Assembly: GCA_025677835.1 (NCBI GenBank)
Contig: JAIXMR010000191.1
Coordinates: 1-14,459, forward strand
Origin: Sporodiniella umbellata
Taxonomy: Eukaryota; Mucoromycota; Mucoromycetes; Mucorales; Rhizopodaceae
Direction: 5' to 3'
Length of the DNA: 14,459 nt
This document shows, in pieces, positions 1 through 7,859 of this stretch. The notes beneath the pieces are model-generated. The model worked only from the letters and a program-made list of their open reading frames with translations. It did no database searches and was not told where the DNA came from. The position numbers and the translations under genes were made by a program. Each line of letters starts with the position of its first letter. Within the stretch, counting starts at the first letter, position 1.

Positions 1-1
1 G

Positions 2-650
2 AACGTCTTGCAACAGTTGACTTTGGAAAGACTCTTGACGGTCACAGACGGAGGACGGTACGCGAGACTCTGCTTGGAAATCCGGTCTCAGTATCTTGCT
101 ACGGCCACCATTCGAGCCCTTCACGATCCGGTAAGTAAACGGGTTCAATGCCAGAAAGCTCATACCTTGTTTAGAAATACAGACGGAGAAGTACCAAGAG
201 TCCTCTCGCACCGTTTTTACCCCGTGCCTTTCTTTCTCTCTGGCGAGACCATTGCGCACAAAAGATAGGTGAGAATCAAACCATCCGTACTCGTTTTGCC
301 CGTTACTTGGGTGCCTTGTTTGATGTCACTAGCCTTGACCTGGAATCCTGTCTGGACAGTACGTTTGATGAATGCGTTCGAGAAGCCTTGGTGACCGAGA
401 ACGCCCATGATCTCTTGGTACTCTGTTTTGCTGCTGGACGACCGGTGGATATCGAAGCCTTCTGTCGTCTTGTCTCTCTTACGGCTGAACAGCTCACGAC
501 TTATCTTCAAACCATGGCTGTCTCCACCCCTACGCCACATCAAGCCCTTCGTTTATCGCAACAACCGCAACAAGACTCGTTTCCTGAATGGCTTATACCC
601 AATCGATACACCGTACATGAGGATACCCTCCTTCGCTTCAAAGTAACCTT

Positions 651-684
<34 letters not shown>

Positions 685-756
685 CTTCTTTTACTTATTG
701 GATTTTAGCTCATGCATCACCTCTTGAACAAAGGCTGGCGTTGGTTCTTGATCTAA
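2..756 (+). CDS. 3' part of an unrecognised protein-coding gene (5' end outside the window)
   Basis: Proposed exons are <2-130, 265-642 and 709-756. The reading frame enters open at base 2. The first intron has a strong GTAAGT donor at 131 and an AAAAG acceptor at 263-264 (phase 0). The second runs from GTAACC at 643 through a T15-A18 tract to ATTTTAG at 708 (phase 0). The visible product is about 184 residues, mostly alpha-helical in character, with leucine- and alanine-rich segments such as EALVTENAHDLLVLCFAAG and a Gln/Pro-rich stretch before the C-terminus. No catalytic motif, signal peptide or membrane segment is visible. The stop at 754-756 overlaps an AATAAA signal, as in the VPS55-like gene of this window, which supports this end. 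I do not recognise the family. A weak resemblance of the helical C-terminal region to mRNA-decapping scaffold C-termini was considered but is too slight to name it. The last exon (15 codons) is the least certain part, because the opposite strand is also open there. Confidence 0.6.
652..684. repeat. T15-A18 homopolymer palindrome inside an intron
   Basis: Fifteen T are followed directly by eighteen A within the proposed second intron of the first gene. The tract is nearly self-complementary and could fold as a hairpin in the pre-mRNA. Run lengths are prone to sequencing error. Confidence 0.9.
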
Positions 757-761
757 ATAAA
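756..761 (+). terminator. AATAAA polyadenylation signal of the first gene
   Basis: The hexamer AATAAA shares its first A with the proposed stop codon TAA at 754-756. The VPS55-like gene in this window has the same compact stop/signal arrangement. Actual cleavage is not visible from sequence. Confidence 0.4.
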
Positions 762-1084
762 ATACCCAAGGATGGGCTCCTTTAGTGACATCATGGCTTC
801 ACCTGTAAGCCTTTTCCCCCCCCCCCCTCTTTTTTTTTTTTTTGGATCCTTCAAAAACCAAAATTGGGTGTGCGTTGTGAATTATTACTTTGAGTGGATG
901 TGAAACCGTTATGTCATGCAAAAAAAAAAAAAAAAAAACAAAAAATAAAAATAAAAATAAAAATCCATGACCCTAGCTTTCCTTTATTTCCTTTTCTTTT
1001 TCTTTTTCTTTTTTTTTTTTTTTTTTTTTTTTATACATCTATATTTTATTTTGGCTTGTTCTTATCGTTTTTATCTACCTCTCC
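757..1084. other. Spacer between first gene and transporter; possible 5' UTR exon
   Basis: This stretch holds low-complexity runs (C12 at 816-827, T runs near 830-843 and 1012-1031, A runs near 921-938) and no clear gene. A small plus-strand open segment starts with ATG at 772 (reads MGSFSDIMASP) and stops at a good GTAAGC donor at 805. It could be an alternative or upstream first exon of the transporter, but the only acceptor near the transporter start (AG at 1088-1089) does not keep the frame. On the minus strand, 691-795 is also open and protein-like (see findings). Confidence 0.5.
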
Positions 1085-3342
1085 ATGAGGTTAATTCTTG
1101 AATCGCACGCTCACATTTATTTTATATGCTGGTAAACCAAAACACACGGCCCAATTCGGGATTTTTTTTTTTTTTTTTAATCTAAAAATGATAGCCTTGT
1201 ATCACTGGGTGGATTTATGGTATATAATGATGATAATAAGAATAATCAAAAAGTGATATTCACCCAGTTGTTATCTACTCTAGTATGGGTAAAGAGGCAA
1301 CCAGAGTATGTTCAAAGACAACTAAAGTAGAGAGAAAAAAAAAAAAAATTAGTTATGATAGTGGTATCTTGACCTCGATTCTTCTCTATCCATCCTTTGA
1401 GAAGAAATATGGATTGTATGCCGATCGTCCAGCAGGGTATGCTAGTGTGGCAGTTTCTTTAGCAGCTTCTTTTATCGCTTCTTTTGTAAGCTTTTTTTCT
1501 TTCTCTTTCTTTCATTGACATGGGTAGGTCTCTGGTTTGGTAGCCGACGGATTGGGAAGACGTTTCTTTTTTTTGATCGCGTCTGTGATCCATACGATTG
1601 GCTGTATTGTTGAGGTTGCTGGTCAATCTCAAGCTTCGTTTTTTGCAGGTCGAATCATCACCGGTCTCGCCACAGGGTAAGAAAATAAAGTAAACATAAC
1701 CACAAGGAAAGCTTAACTCTCACTAGTATCTTGAGCATGTTGGTTCCTCTATGTAAGTAAGAAATAAAGGAATCTGTCCATTGATCTCTTTTTTTGCGTG
1801 CGGTGGGGAAATGATAGATCAAAGTGAGATTGCTACCCCCAAGAATCGAGGCAAACTGATTTCAATCTATCAGATTTTTGTAACCCTTGGTTTCTGTGTG
1901 GCCTTTTGGTTAGGTTACGGTACGTATTCGATCGAAGGCGAGGTATCCTGGCGGGTGGCGCTGGGGATTCAATTGATTCCCAGCCTGGGTTTGTTGATGG
2001 CCATCTTTTTAATTCCTGAAAGTCCACGTTGGTTGATTTACCGTGAACGGCTAGTGGAAGCTTATACGATCTTGAGCAGGCTCAGACATCAAGAAAGCGA
2101 GACTGACATTCGGATGGAATTCACAAGTATCGTACAGGACGTCTCCTTTGATAAAATGGCTTATCGTCATCGTTTCTTGAGCTTGGTCACCAAAGGAAAC
2201 GATAATCATCGGAAACGTACCTTGTTGGGCATGGGCATTCATGCTTTCACTCAACTTTCGGGCGCTAACGCTGTACTGTAAAGTGTTTACATACACATAC
2301 ACACACACACTCACCTCGCGCTTTAGGTTCTATTTTCCTTTTATTCTCGAAAGCTCGGGTGTCACTGGCATCTCGGCGACCTTTCTAAGTAATGGTGTAG
2401 GTGGGCTTGTCAACTTTATAGCCACGTTGATTGTTTTGTGTTATGTAAGCCTACGTTGTCCTCACCTGTCACTCATCATCTCTCTTTATGGGGAACATTT
2501 AGATTGATCGCTGGGGCCGCCGCAAGATCTTGGTCTTGGGAGGTCTTTCCATGGGTTTATGTATGGTGGCCATTGCGGTGATTTCGGCCCTCTTTGATCA
2601 AACCATAGCAAGGCCTCGGTCAGAACTTGATGTGGACGCCTTGATCACCGCGATTGATAACCCCCGTGTTACTTATGTAGTGATTGCTTTACTCTATCTC
2701 TTTATTGCTTGTTTCGCGTTGAGTTGGTAAGTGTTTTGTTGTTGTTGTATAGGATTCGCTGACAACCTACTCACCAAGGGGACCCATTGGCTGGCTTTAT
2801 CCCGCCGAGATTTATCCTCAAATGATTCGTGCAAACGCCATGGGTGTCACTACCGCTTGCAGTTATCTCTTTAATCTATTGATTTCGTTAGTCACACCCG
2901 TGATGTTTGCTCATCTTGGATGGAAGACGTATCTCTTTTTTGCCTGTATGTGTTTAGTCATGTCCGTCTGTATCCATCTCTTTTATCCCGAAACAAAGGT
3001 AACACGTAAAGGGACTGAACAACTGCCTTAACCTCTCACTAGGGTCGCTCCTTGGAAGAGATTCAATTGATCTTTAGTGGTGCTCTGGTCGATCAAAGAG
3101 CGGACGCTCATCACCCTTCTACAGCCGCTGAAGCTTTGATCAAACTCGAACAAATCAAACATCAACAACAACGTGAAAGGTTAGCACAACAAGATATCCT
3201 TGATATTCCTTTCGAGTGGACCATCCCACCCAGCCCTTCCCATCCACCTTTCTCAATGCATGAAGCGCGTTCTCATATGAGTAGTATCGAACTCATGTCT
3301 TCCGCCCATCGGTCGCGTCATCCTACACTCCATCCTTTCTAG
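1085..3342 (+). CDS. Sugar-porter family MFS transporter (hexose-transporter-like), 11 exons
   Basis: Predicted exons are 1085-1131, 1195-1219, 1284-1288, 1353-1485, 1528-1676, 1727-1752, 1818-2277, 2327-2444, 2503-2726, 2779-2998 and 3043-3342. They total 1707 nt, or 568 residues, in perfect phase. Sugar-porter signatures appear in order: YGYDSG in TM1 (residues 25-30), GLGRR after TM2 (78-82), the Y-Q-S-E segment with R139-G140 (129-141), PESPRW (195-200), DRWGRR (323-328), and PETKGRSLEE closing TM12 (466-475). About 12 membrane segments are expected. A polar C-terminal tail of roughly 95 residues, rich in Gln, His and Ser, is likely cytosolic. By family it would be a plasma-membrane proton symporter or facilitator of hexoses or related sugars; the substrate cannot be read from sequence. 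The start at 1085 (MRLILESHAH...) is the first Met in the only open upstream frame, but an upstream exon is not excluded. The loop after TM8 is longer than usual and charged (around IARPRSELDVDAL). Confidence 0.9.
1284..1288 (+). other. 5-nt micro-exon (TATGG) of the transporter
   Basis: TATGG lies between an acceptor (ACTCTAG, ending 1283) and a donor (GTAAAG, from 1289). Joined to the exon ending in ATG at 1219 and the exon starting at 1353, it gives TAT GGT TAT GAT AGT GGT. This encodes the Y-G-Y-D-S-G motif expected in TM1 of sugar porters. Skipping it breaks the frame and removes the conserved glycine. Confidence 0.8.
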
Positions 3343-3378
3343 ACCCAATGTACTACACAAGTAGATCTGTAAATAGAC

Positions 3379-3384
3379 TTTATT
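3379..3384 (-). terminator. AATAAA polyadenylation signal of the peroxiredoxin gene
   Basis: TTTATT on the plus strand reads AATAAA on the minus strand, 60 nt beyond the peroxiredoxin stop. It lies in the roughly 100-bp gap shared with the convergent transporter gene, so the two transcripts probably have very short or overlapping 3' UTRs. Confidence 0.4.
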
Positions 3385-3443
3385 TTATCAAGAGCGTGTC
3401 CATAGCGATTTTTTGTTTGTTTTTGTTTTTTTTTTTTGGTAGT

Positions 3444-4190
3444 TTAAAAAGGAGAAGGTGTCAGACGTAAATAGGGCTTGATGACCTTGACTCCTTTAGG
3501 AAACAAGTGGTGTGCTTCTTCAGTAGATACTGAAGGATGAACAATCACATCATCGCCTTTCTTCCAATTGCCTGGAGTCGTAATACGATGTTGATCACCC
3601 AACTGAAGTGAATCAATCACCCGCAAGATTTCATCAAAGTTACGACCTGTGGAAGCAGGATAAGCCAATATCAAACGAATCTTCTTTTTAGGGTCAATGA
3701 TAAATACTGAGCGAATCGTGAAAGGAATACCCTTTTGATCCAAGTTGGTAGCATCCTAAATAGAACACCTTGTTTTTTAGACCCTAAAAAGAAAAAATGA
3801 ATACAATCGATATTTACTTGATGATCCAACATATCATAGAGTACAGAGACCTTACGATCAGCATCTGCAATCAATGGAAAGTTCAACTTGACATGGCTGA
3901 TCTCATTGATATCTGCAATCCATTTCTCATGTTCTTCTAATCCGTTCGCCGAGAGCCCAATCACCTTGACCTGACGTGCCTCCCATTCATGCTCAAGTGC
4001 TGCCACCAAACCAAGTTCGGTAGTACATACAGGCGCTGATTCCTATCTTTCAGTTTTCATCAAAAAAAAAAAAAAAAAAAAAAACATAAGCCTTACTGAA
4101 ATCGGCAGGATGTGAGAATAAAACAGTCCATCGATCACCGATAAAGTCATGAAACTTTATATCCCCTTGGGTTGTCTTGGCCTCGAAATC

Positions 4191-4242
<52 letters not shown>

Positions 4243-4315
4243 AATACAGTTACACATCGTTCTCTTTCATTCCATGTCATTTACCTGGAGCAGTATCGCC
4301 TAATCTTAAACTCAT
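3444..4315 (-). CDS. 1-Cys peroxiredoxin, Prx6 type
   Basis: Exons on the minus strand are 4315-4285, 4189-4097, 4035-3818 and 3755-3444, giving 654 nt and 217 residues, the usual Prx6 length. The thioredoxin fold with the AhpC/TSA core is clear: APDFEAKTTQGDIKF near the N-terminus, then the catalytic loop HPADFTPVCTTELG with T42 and the peroxidatic C45 (T42 is assembled across the 4096/4036 junction), and R129 in TIRSVFIIDP. The Prx6-type C-terminal extension follows (LRVIDSLQLGDQ, then the W-K-K-G-D-D-V-I region). There is no second conserved resolving cysteine, as expected for the 1-Cys class. These enzymes reduce H2O2 and lipid hydroperoxides, with the cysteine regenerated by glutathione or thioredoxin systems. 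No obvious targeting peptide is present, so cytosolic location is likely. The gene diverges from the VPS55-like gene and is tail-to-tail with the transporter. Its first intron is swollen by a T40-A11 tract (minus sense). Confidence 0.95.
4191..4241. repeat. T11-A40 homopolymer tract in the first peroxiredoxin intron
   Basis: In the gene's sense this reads T40 then A11, ending directly in the G of the AG acceptor at 4190. It makes up just over half of the 95-nt intron, and the acceptor is preceded by purines rather than the usual pyrimidine tract. Confidence 0.9.
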
Positions 4316-4648
4316 TCAAAGTTGAAAAAAAAAGAAATAAAAAATATAAATAATAAAAATCTATTGCTGCCTTTTATACTCTTTTTAAGTCTCCGTTTTT
4401 TTTTTTTTTTTTTTTTTCTGATGTCTCACTCTCTCAAGCTATGGTGCAATGAAACACAAGCCAAAGTTCGTTTCTAAACATGTCACATGTTTCTTTGACA
4501 AACTCACTTCCTTTCCGTAGTCGTACACACTGTTTTGACTCATTTGAGTTCCGTCAAGAAAAAAATTACGATTTTTTATTTTTTTATTTTTTTTTTTTTT
4601 TTTTTTTTTTCATTTTTTTTTAATTTTTTACTGTACTTGTGCATTGTC
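4316..4648. promoter_or_regulatory. Divergent promoter region between the peroxiredoxin and VPS55-like genes
   Basis: This 333-bp spacer separates two outward-facing genes, so it must hold both promoters. It contains a T-run at 4397-4417 and a roughly 50-nt T-rich tract at 4571-4620. Such runs are typical nucleosome-depleting elements, which is an inference here. I see no clear TATA box or known factor site that can be assigned. Confidence 0.5.
4571..4620. repeat. T-rich tract upstream of the VPS55-like gene
   Basis: Almost pure T with only a few interruptions, ending about 28 bp before the start codon at 4649. Confidence 0.85.
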
Positions 4649-5520
4649 ATGGCAGGACTTCGAAGTAAAGACGACTCGCCTAAAAAAACATTACTGATTC
4701 TCTTTTAGCGTAATATACACTTGTAAAAGAGATGTTTGTTTTTGTTTTTTGTTTTTTTTTTTAAAAGAAAAGAATAAAAGCTGTATTGAACCCTATAAAG
4801 TATTATTGCTTTAGCTTTTGTATTAGCCGTTGGATTTTTATTAGTCATCTTATCATGCGCTCTTTACCAGTAAGTAACAACCACAGTTTTTTTTTTTTTT
4901 TTGTAAGGCCTTCTTGACTTACCCTTTATTTTTTTGGCTGTCGTGTTCAGTAATTGGTGGCCATTAGCCGTCGGTAAGACTGAAGCAATGAACAGAAAAA
5001 CTTTAGAATCAATATAAACTTACTGTATCTATTTATTGAGTGGCCATTTATATTGCAAGTCCTTTGCCTAACGCTCTATGTGGAAAATACGCTGGTGAAG
5101 AAGATATTCATACAGACTACAACAGGTTTTTAACAGAAAAAGATCCTGTGCATTGCTCTAAACTGTACTTGTGTATAGTGGTATAATGGATGCAGGTCAT
5201 TTTGTCACAGGAATGTTGGTCGTCTCTGGATTCAGTTTACCTTTTATTTTGGCTCATGCAGAAGTGGTATATAAAACACCAAAAAAAAAAAAAAAAAAAA
5301 AAAAAAGGAAGAAAATCCGTTCATCAAGCTCTTTCTATCATCAGATTACTATACCAGCCATGTTGATGAGTATCTCAGGTGGTGTCCTAGTTTATGGCAC
5401 AAGTAAAGAGTGAATAACATACAGACTGACAATAACGGATTGCTTTTTCTTTTTTTGGTAATTATAGTTATTGTTTATGCTCACTTTTTCGCTCAACAAG
5501 GTTATGAAGAATATTTTTAA
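4649..5520 (+). CDS. VPS55: Vps55 / LEPROT family endosomal membrane protein
   Basis: Predicted exons are 4649-4664, 4709 (one nucleotide), 4801-4869, 4951-4973, 5041-5125, 5179-5266, 5345-5402 and 5468-5520. They total 393 nt, or 130 residues. The protein has four hydrophobic segments: LAFVLAVGFLLVILSCAL; WWPLAVVAIYIASPLPNAL; FVTGMLVVSGFSLPFILAH; and AMLMSISGGVLVYGTIIVY. This is the topology and length of the Vps55/OB-RGRP family, and it keeps the family's GFLLVILSCAL and HFVTGMLVVSG core. Vps55 works with Vps68 in late endosome-to-vacuole sorting in yeast; the animal homologue modulates receptor trafficking. The start MAGLR is typical of the family. The frame from the first exon to exon 4801 cannot be joined without inserting one nucleotide (modulo 3); see the micro-exon entry. 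The stop overlaps an AATAAA signal at 5519-5524. Confidence 0.92.
4709..4709 (+). other. Candidate single-nucleotide micro-exon (C) of the VPS55-like gene
   Basis: The C at 4709 sits between a strong acceptor (TCTCTTTTAG, with TACTGAT as a likely branch site) and a GTAATA donor. The first exon ends with one spare base (A), and the exon at 4801 begins with a T that needs two bases before it. A + C + T makes ACT (Thr), giving the start MAGLRTIIALAFVLAVG. The alternative is a 4-nt exon AGAT at 4731-4734 with a poor GTTTGT donor, or a one-base sequence error. Confidence 0.5.
5281..5306. repeat. A26 homopolymer inside a VPS55-like intron
   Basis: The run lies in the intron 5267-5344, after a GTATAT donor and before a CTATCATCAG acceptor. 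It makes up a third of this intron. Confidence 0.9.
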
Positions 5521-5524
5521 TAAA
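5519..5524 (+). terminator. AATAAA polyadenylation signal overlapping the VPS55-like stop
   Basis: The last two bases of the stop TAA (5518-5520) are the first two of AATAAA. The convergent Ubc12 gene ends 140 bp away, so the shared 3' region is short. Confidence 0.5.
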
Positions 5525-5624
5525 GGACGGGGAAAAAAAAGAGCTTTTGTTTATAAATCAACGAGGTGTATATATGTATATATCGGTTGTCTGTAGTTGT
5601 ATACATATATTTGTAGGTGCAGTG

Positions 5625-5654
5625 TATATATATATATATATATGTGTGTGTGTG
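5625..5654. repeat. (TA)n-(GT)n compound microsatellite
   Basis: A pure TA run passes directly into a GT run in the 3' flank of the Ubc12 gene. It is a simple repeat with no evident function. Confidence 0.85.
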
Positions 5655-5659
5655 CACGC

Positions 5660-5773
5660 TTATTGGACCAGAACTGTGTCGTATTGAGTTCCATCAAAGT
5701 AACCACCTGCCATGGACATTTGAACGTTCTTTTCAAACATTTTTCTATTGTTTTTCAAGATTTCGGCAGCGTC

Positions 5774-5804
<31 letters not shown>

Positions 5805-6408
5805 AAGTTTTCTAGTACCTTTTGTTGTCCTGATTTGTTTATTACCCTTGTTGAGAGGATCATCTGCATTGGGCTCCAAAAACAGATACTGTAAGCCGAC
5901 AAGAACGGCTTGTAGGGAAAGTACCGGCTTCCAATCTTCACGCAAGATATTAAGGCAAATGTTGCCTTCTAAATCAATATTGGGGTGATATATTTTTTGT
6001 GTGCAATGAACTTTGGGTGGCTCATGAGGATAACCATTGCCCACTGCAAATGTAAATCGAAACAGACCTCCCTTATAGAACCCTATAGGTTGGTTAAAGC
6101 ATTGTCCAACACCTACCCTCTATTTGGAGAAGTAGATTACCTTCATCAGGAAGAATAGACGCGGTAAAGTTCAAAATGTTTGAGGCATCTGGAAACTCAA
6201 GTTGAATGGTCTCTGGAATATCCAATTCAGCCAAGTCTGTTTTATATATATATATATAAAAGGTGCCACCAATTTTTAGTAAAGAAACCAAGTAATCATT
6301 CCAAGTTCATTCAGTACCTCTTTGAACTCGTATTTGAGCTGCTGTTGTTCTTGGTTTTTTTTTTTCAGCTTCGGCTTCTTTTGATTTCTTTCCCCAAATT
6401 GAATACAT
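5660..6408 (-). CDS. UBC12: NEDD8-conjugating enzyme E2 Ubc12 (UBE2M type)
   Basis: Minus-strand exons are 6408-6318, 6236-6141, 6082-5846 and 5772-5660, giving 537 nt and 178 residues, against 183 for human UBE2M. The E2 core is unmistakable: [13 protein letters not shown], then HPN (residues 95-97), [19 protein letters not shown] with the catalytic C105, and [17 protein letters not shown]. The lysine-rich N-terminal extension ([18 protein letters not shown]) followed by [14 protein letters not shown] is diagnostic of Ubc12 and is where this E2 docks on the NEDD8 E1. The enzyme takes NEDD8/Rub1 from the Ula1-Uba3 E1 and attaches it to cullins, activating SCF-type ubiquitin ligases. The junction codons D31, G63 and the D after DPLNK are each split by introns and restored correctly. 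The A11 run that encodes part of the lysine stretch lies in coding sequence, and 11 bases is exactly the length needed to keep the frame. The last intron carries a T-then-A tract next to its acceptor. Confidence 0.96.
5774..5801. repeat. T16-A12 homopolymer palindrome in the last UBC12 intron
   Basis: In the gene's sense this is T12-A16 followed at once by the G of the AG acceptor at 5773. It repeats the arrangement seen in the peroxiredoxin first intron. Confidence 0.9.
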
Positions 6409-6530
6409 TTTCCTTTAAATGATCTTTTACAAGACTTTGCTAGTAATAAACAAATAAAAGAAAAAGAACACAGGTTCGTAAGAAACAGTCCGAAAAAAGT
6501 AAACTTTAAACATTTGTAACCTTTCTCGTC

Positions 6531-6532
<2 letters not shown>

Positions 6533-6561
<29 letters not shown>
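6533..6561. repeat. T29 homopolymer
   Basis: Uninterrupted T run about 125 bp upstream of the UBC12 start. Confidence 0.9.
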
Positions 6562-6652
6562 GGAGGGGAGGTTTTTAATACAGTACACGACTACGTTTAA
6601 TTATAATATACAGAAAACGTTTATTGGCAAGCCAACAAGCGTTTTCTTTTTT

Positions 6653-6653
<1 letters not shown>

Positions 6654-6692
<39 letters not shown>
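6654..6692. repeat. A39 homopolymer
   Basis: Uninterrupted A run; with the T run at 6533 it frames a 90-bp segment upstream of UBC12. The nearest upstream bases are T/C-rich, so the local structure is again T-rich then A-rich. Confidence 0.9.
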
Positions 6693-6693
<1 letters not shown>

Positions 6694-7182
6694 CGTCTTT
6701 TGATACTACAGTTTACTATAACTTTCAGTGTATAAAAACTAAACAGCAACCGAGTTTCTCTGGATTATTTTACTCGAGAAATCGTTGGGCCTCTTTTTTT
6801 TTTTTTTTTGATGACAGACCAAAATGGACCACAATTGGCCTGAATATCACTTCAGGTTGTGACATATTCGAGAGCCTCTCTTTAAAGATAAAACCAAAAC
6901 ATAAAAAGCCAAAAATAGTTGAACTTACAACAATCTATTTTTCTTTCCATCGAATCAATCCTTTGCAAACCTTTTTCTTTTCGTTTTTATTATTACTATC
7001 ATTGTCATTAAAGCTTTTACTGACTCTCCCCCCCCCCCATTTTTTATTATGTTTATTATTATTTTGCTTTTTCCACTCTACAGAGTACCCAATATCTTGA
7101 TGGCGTCTAAAGAGCTGAATAAGGTAGATACATGTCTAGCTAACGATAGGCCTCCTTCGAGAGTGGCTTTTACGCGACAATG

Positions 7183-7511
7183 TCAAATACGGCCTTGGCC
7201 ACGTAAAATGCAACCTTTAGAAAATTTGTGTGCAGCTTTAGGATGTATTCTACTCCATTTACAAAAAAAAAAAAAAAAAGTAACTCTGGGCTTCTCAAAA
7301 GACAGCATAAAAGTTGAAAAGGGTTTTTTTTATTTATTCATGTACTGTTCACTCAGTTGAATCACCAAAGCTGAGACATAGCCAGCAAAACACATTGTAG
7401 CGATCAAAGACACCTTTAACCCAATTGCTTTTAAACCCAAAAAAAAAAAAAAAAATACGCCAATGACAAGTTGAATCGCGAGTGGTATCTTTTCTACAAA
7501 CAAAAATTCCA
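7183..7511 (-). CDS. Putative small membrane protein, 5' exon(s) not identified
   Basis: Two minus-strand exons are proposed: 7511-7346 and 7249-7183, joined in phase 2 by a GTACAT...AG intron that contains a T run. The first starts after a good acceptor (ATAATGTAATACAG). It encodes IPLAIQLVIG, then five Phe from a T17 run, then KAIGLKVSLIATMCFAGYV and SALVIQLSEQ, which reads as two closely spaced membrane helices. The second adds a basic tail (IHPKAAHKFSKGCILRGQ) before TGA at 7183-7185. Without the second intron the protein would instead stop at about 7330 with QYMNK. The N-terminus is missing: an upstream exon ending in one spare base is needed. One option is an exon ending at an A before GTGTCA near 7633, but other donors fit equally well. 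I do not recognise the family. The T17 run could instead be part of an unrecognised short intron of about 31 nt. Confidence 0.35.
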
Positions 7512-7859
7512 CTGTATTACATTATAAAATCTCTTTTTTTATGATTAAAAGTGTAAGCATCTATAAATGTATCTGCTCGTACAAGAACGTTTACTGCTGA
7601 AAATGAGTTTCCTATAATTCGTTGACACTGTTTTGGGAAATGGACATTAAAGTGACCATGTTGACCGTCACCAGCTTTGGTGTATATCAAATATACAGTG
7701 TATAAGGGGATTTTCCCTTTTAGCTTTATCAGACGAACATTGATCGTTACGATCCTGAGTTTGAAATCGCCTTCTTTTTATTAGATAGATAAATGTTAGC
7801 CAGTGACAGTCTCTCCGCTGAGTGAGAGTGTGTTGAAACATAAAAAAGGAGCAGTGTAT
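7512..7859. other. Ambiguous stretch with competing short ORFs on both strands
   Basis: No single model stands out. On the minus strand a frame of about 80 codons is open from roughly 7777 to 7528, and a second frame opens with an ATG near 7838 for about 57 codons. On the plus strand an ATG at 7640 can be spliced (GGT|GTATAT to CCCTTTTAG|CTT) to give a protein of about 36 residues ending near 7790, with tidy codon use (MDIKVTMLTVTSFG then LYQTNIDRYDPEFE). The region should contain the 3' flank of the cyclin gene and probably the 5' exon of the small membrane-protein gene. Confidence 0.35.

Larger units (their letters stand above)
6409..7182. other. Upstream region of UBC12; no supported gene
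   Basis: This roughly 770-bp stretch holds long homopolymers (T29 at 6533-6561, A39 at 6654-6692, a T run near 6795-6809, and a C run near 7029-7038) and pyrimidine-rich sequence. A plus-strand ORF at 6624-7100 is mostly translated homopolymer and simple sequence and is not credible. A plus-strand open segment starting MASKELNK at about 7100 lies opposite the proposed small membrane-protein gene; its codon use is unconvincing. Confidence 0.5.

Noticed and set aside
307..543. Overlapping minus-strand frames at 217-543 and 303-497
   Set aside because: They lie opposite the second exon of the first gene, which has the better composition and splice context; they are antisense shadows.
6308..6380. 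Apparent frameshift in the UBC12 first exon at the A11 run
   Set aside because: One frame through the run reads [12 protein letters not shown] and suggested an indel. The annotated frame ([16 protein letters not shown]) matches the UBE2M N-terminus and splices correctly, so there is no frameshift.
6624..7100. 158-codon plus-strand ORF with poly-Lys and poly-Phe
   Set aside because: It is largely translated A39 and T-rich sequence upstream of UBC12, with no conserved segment.
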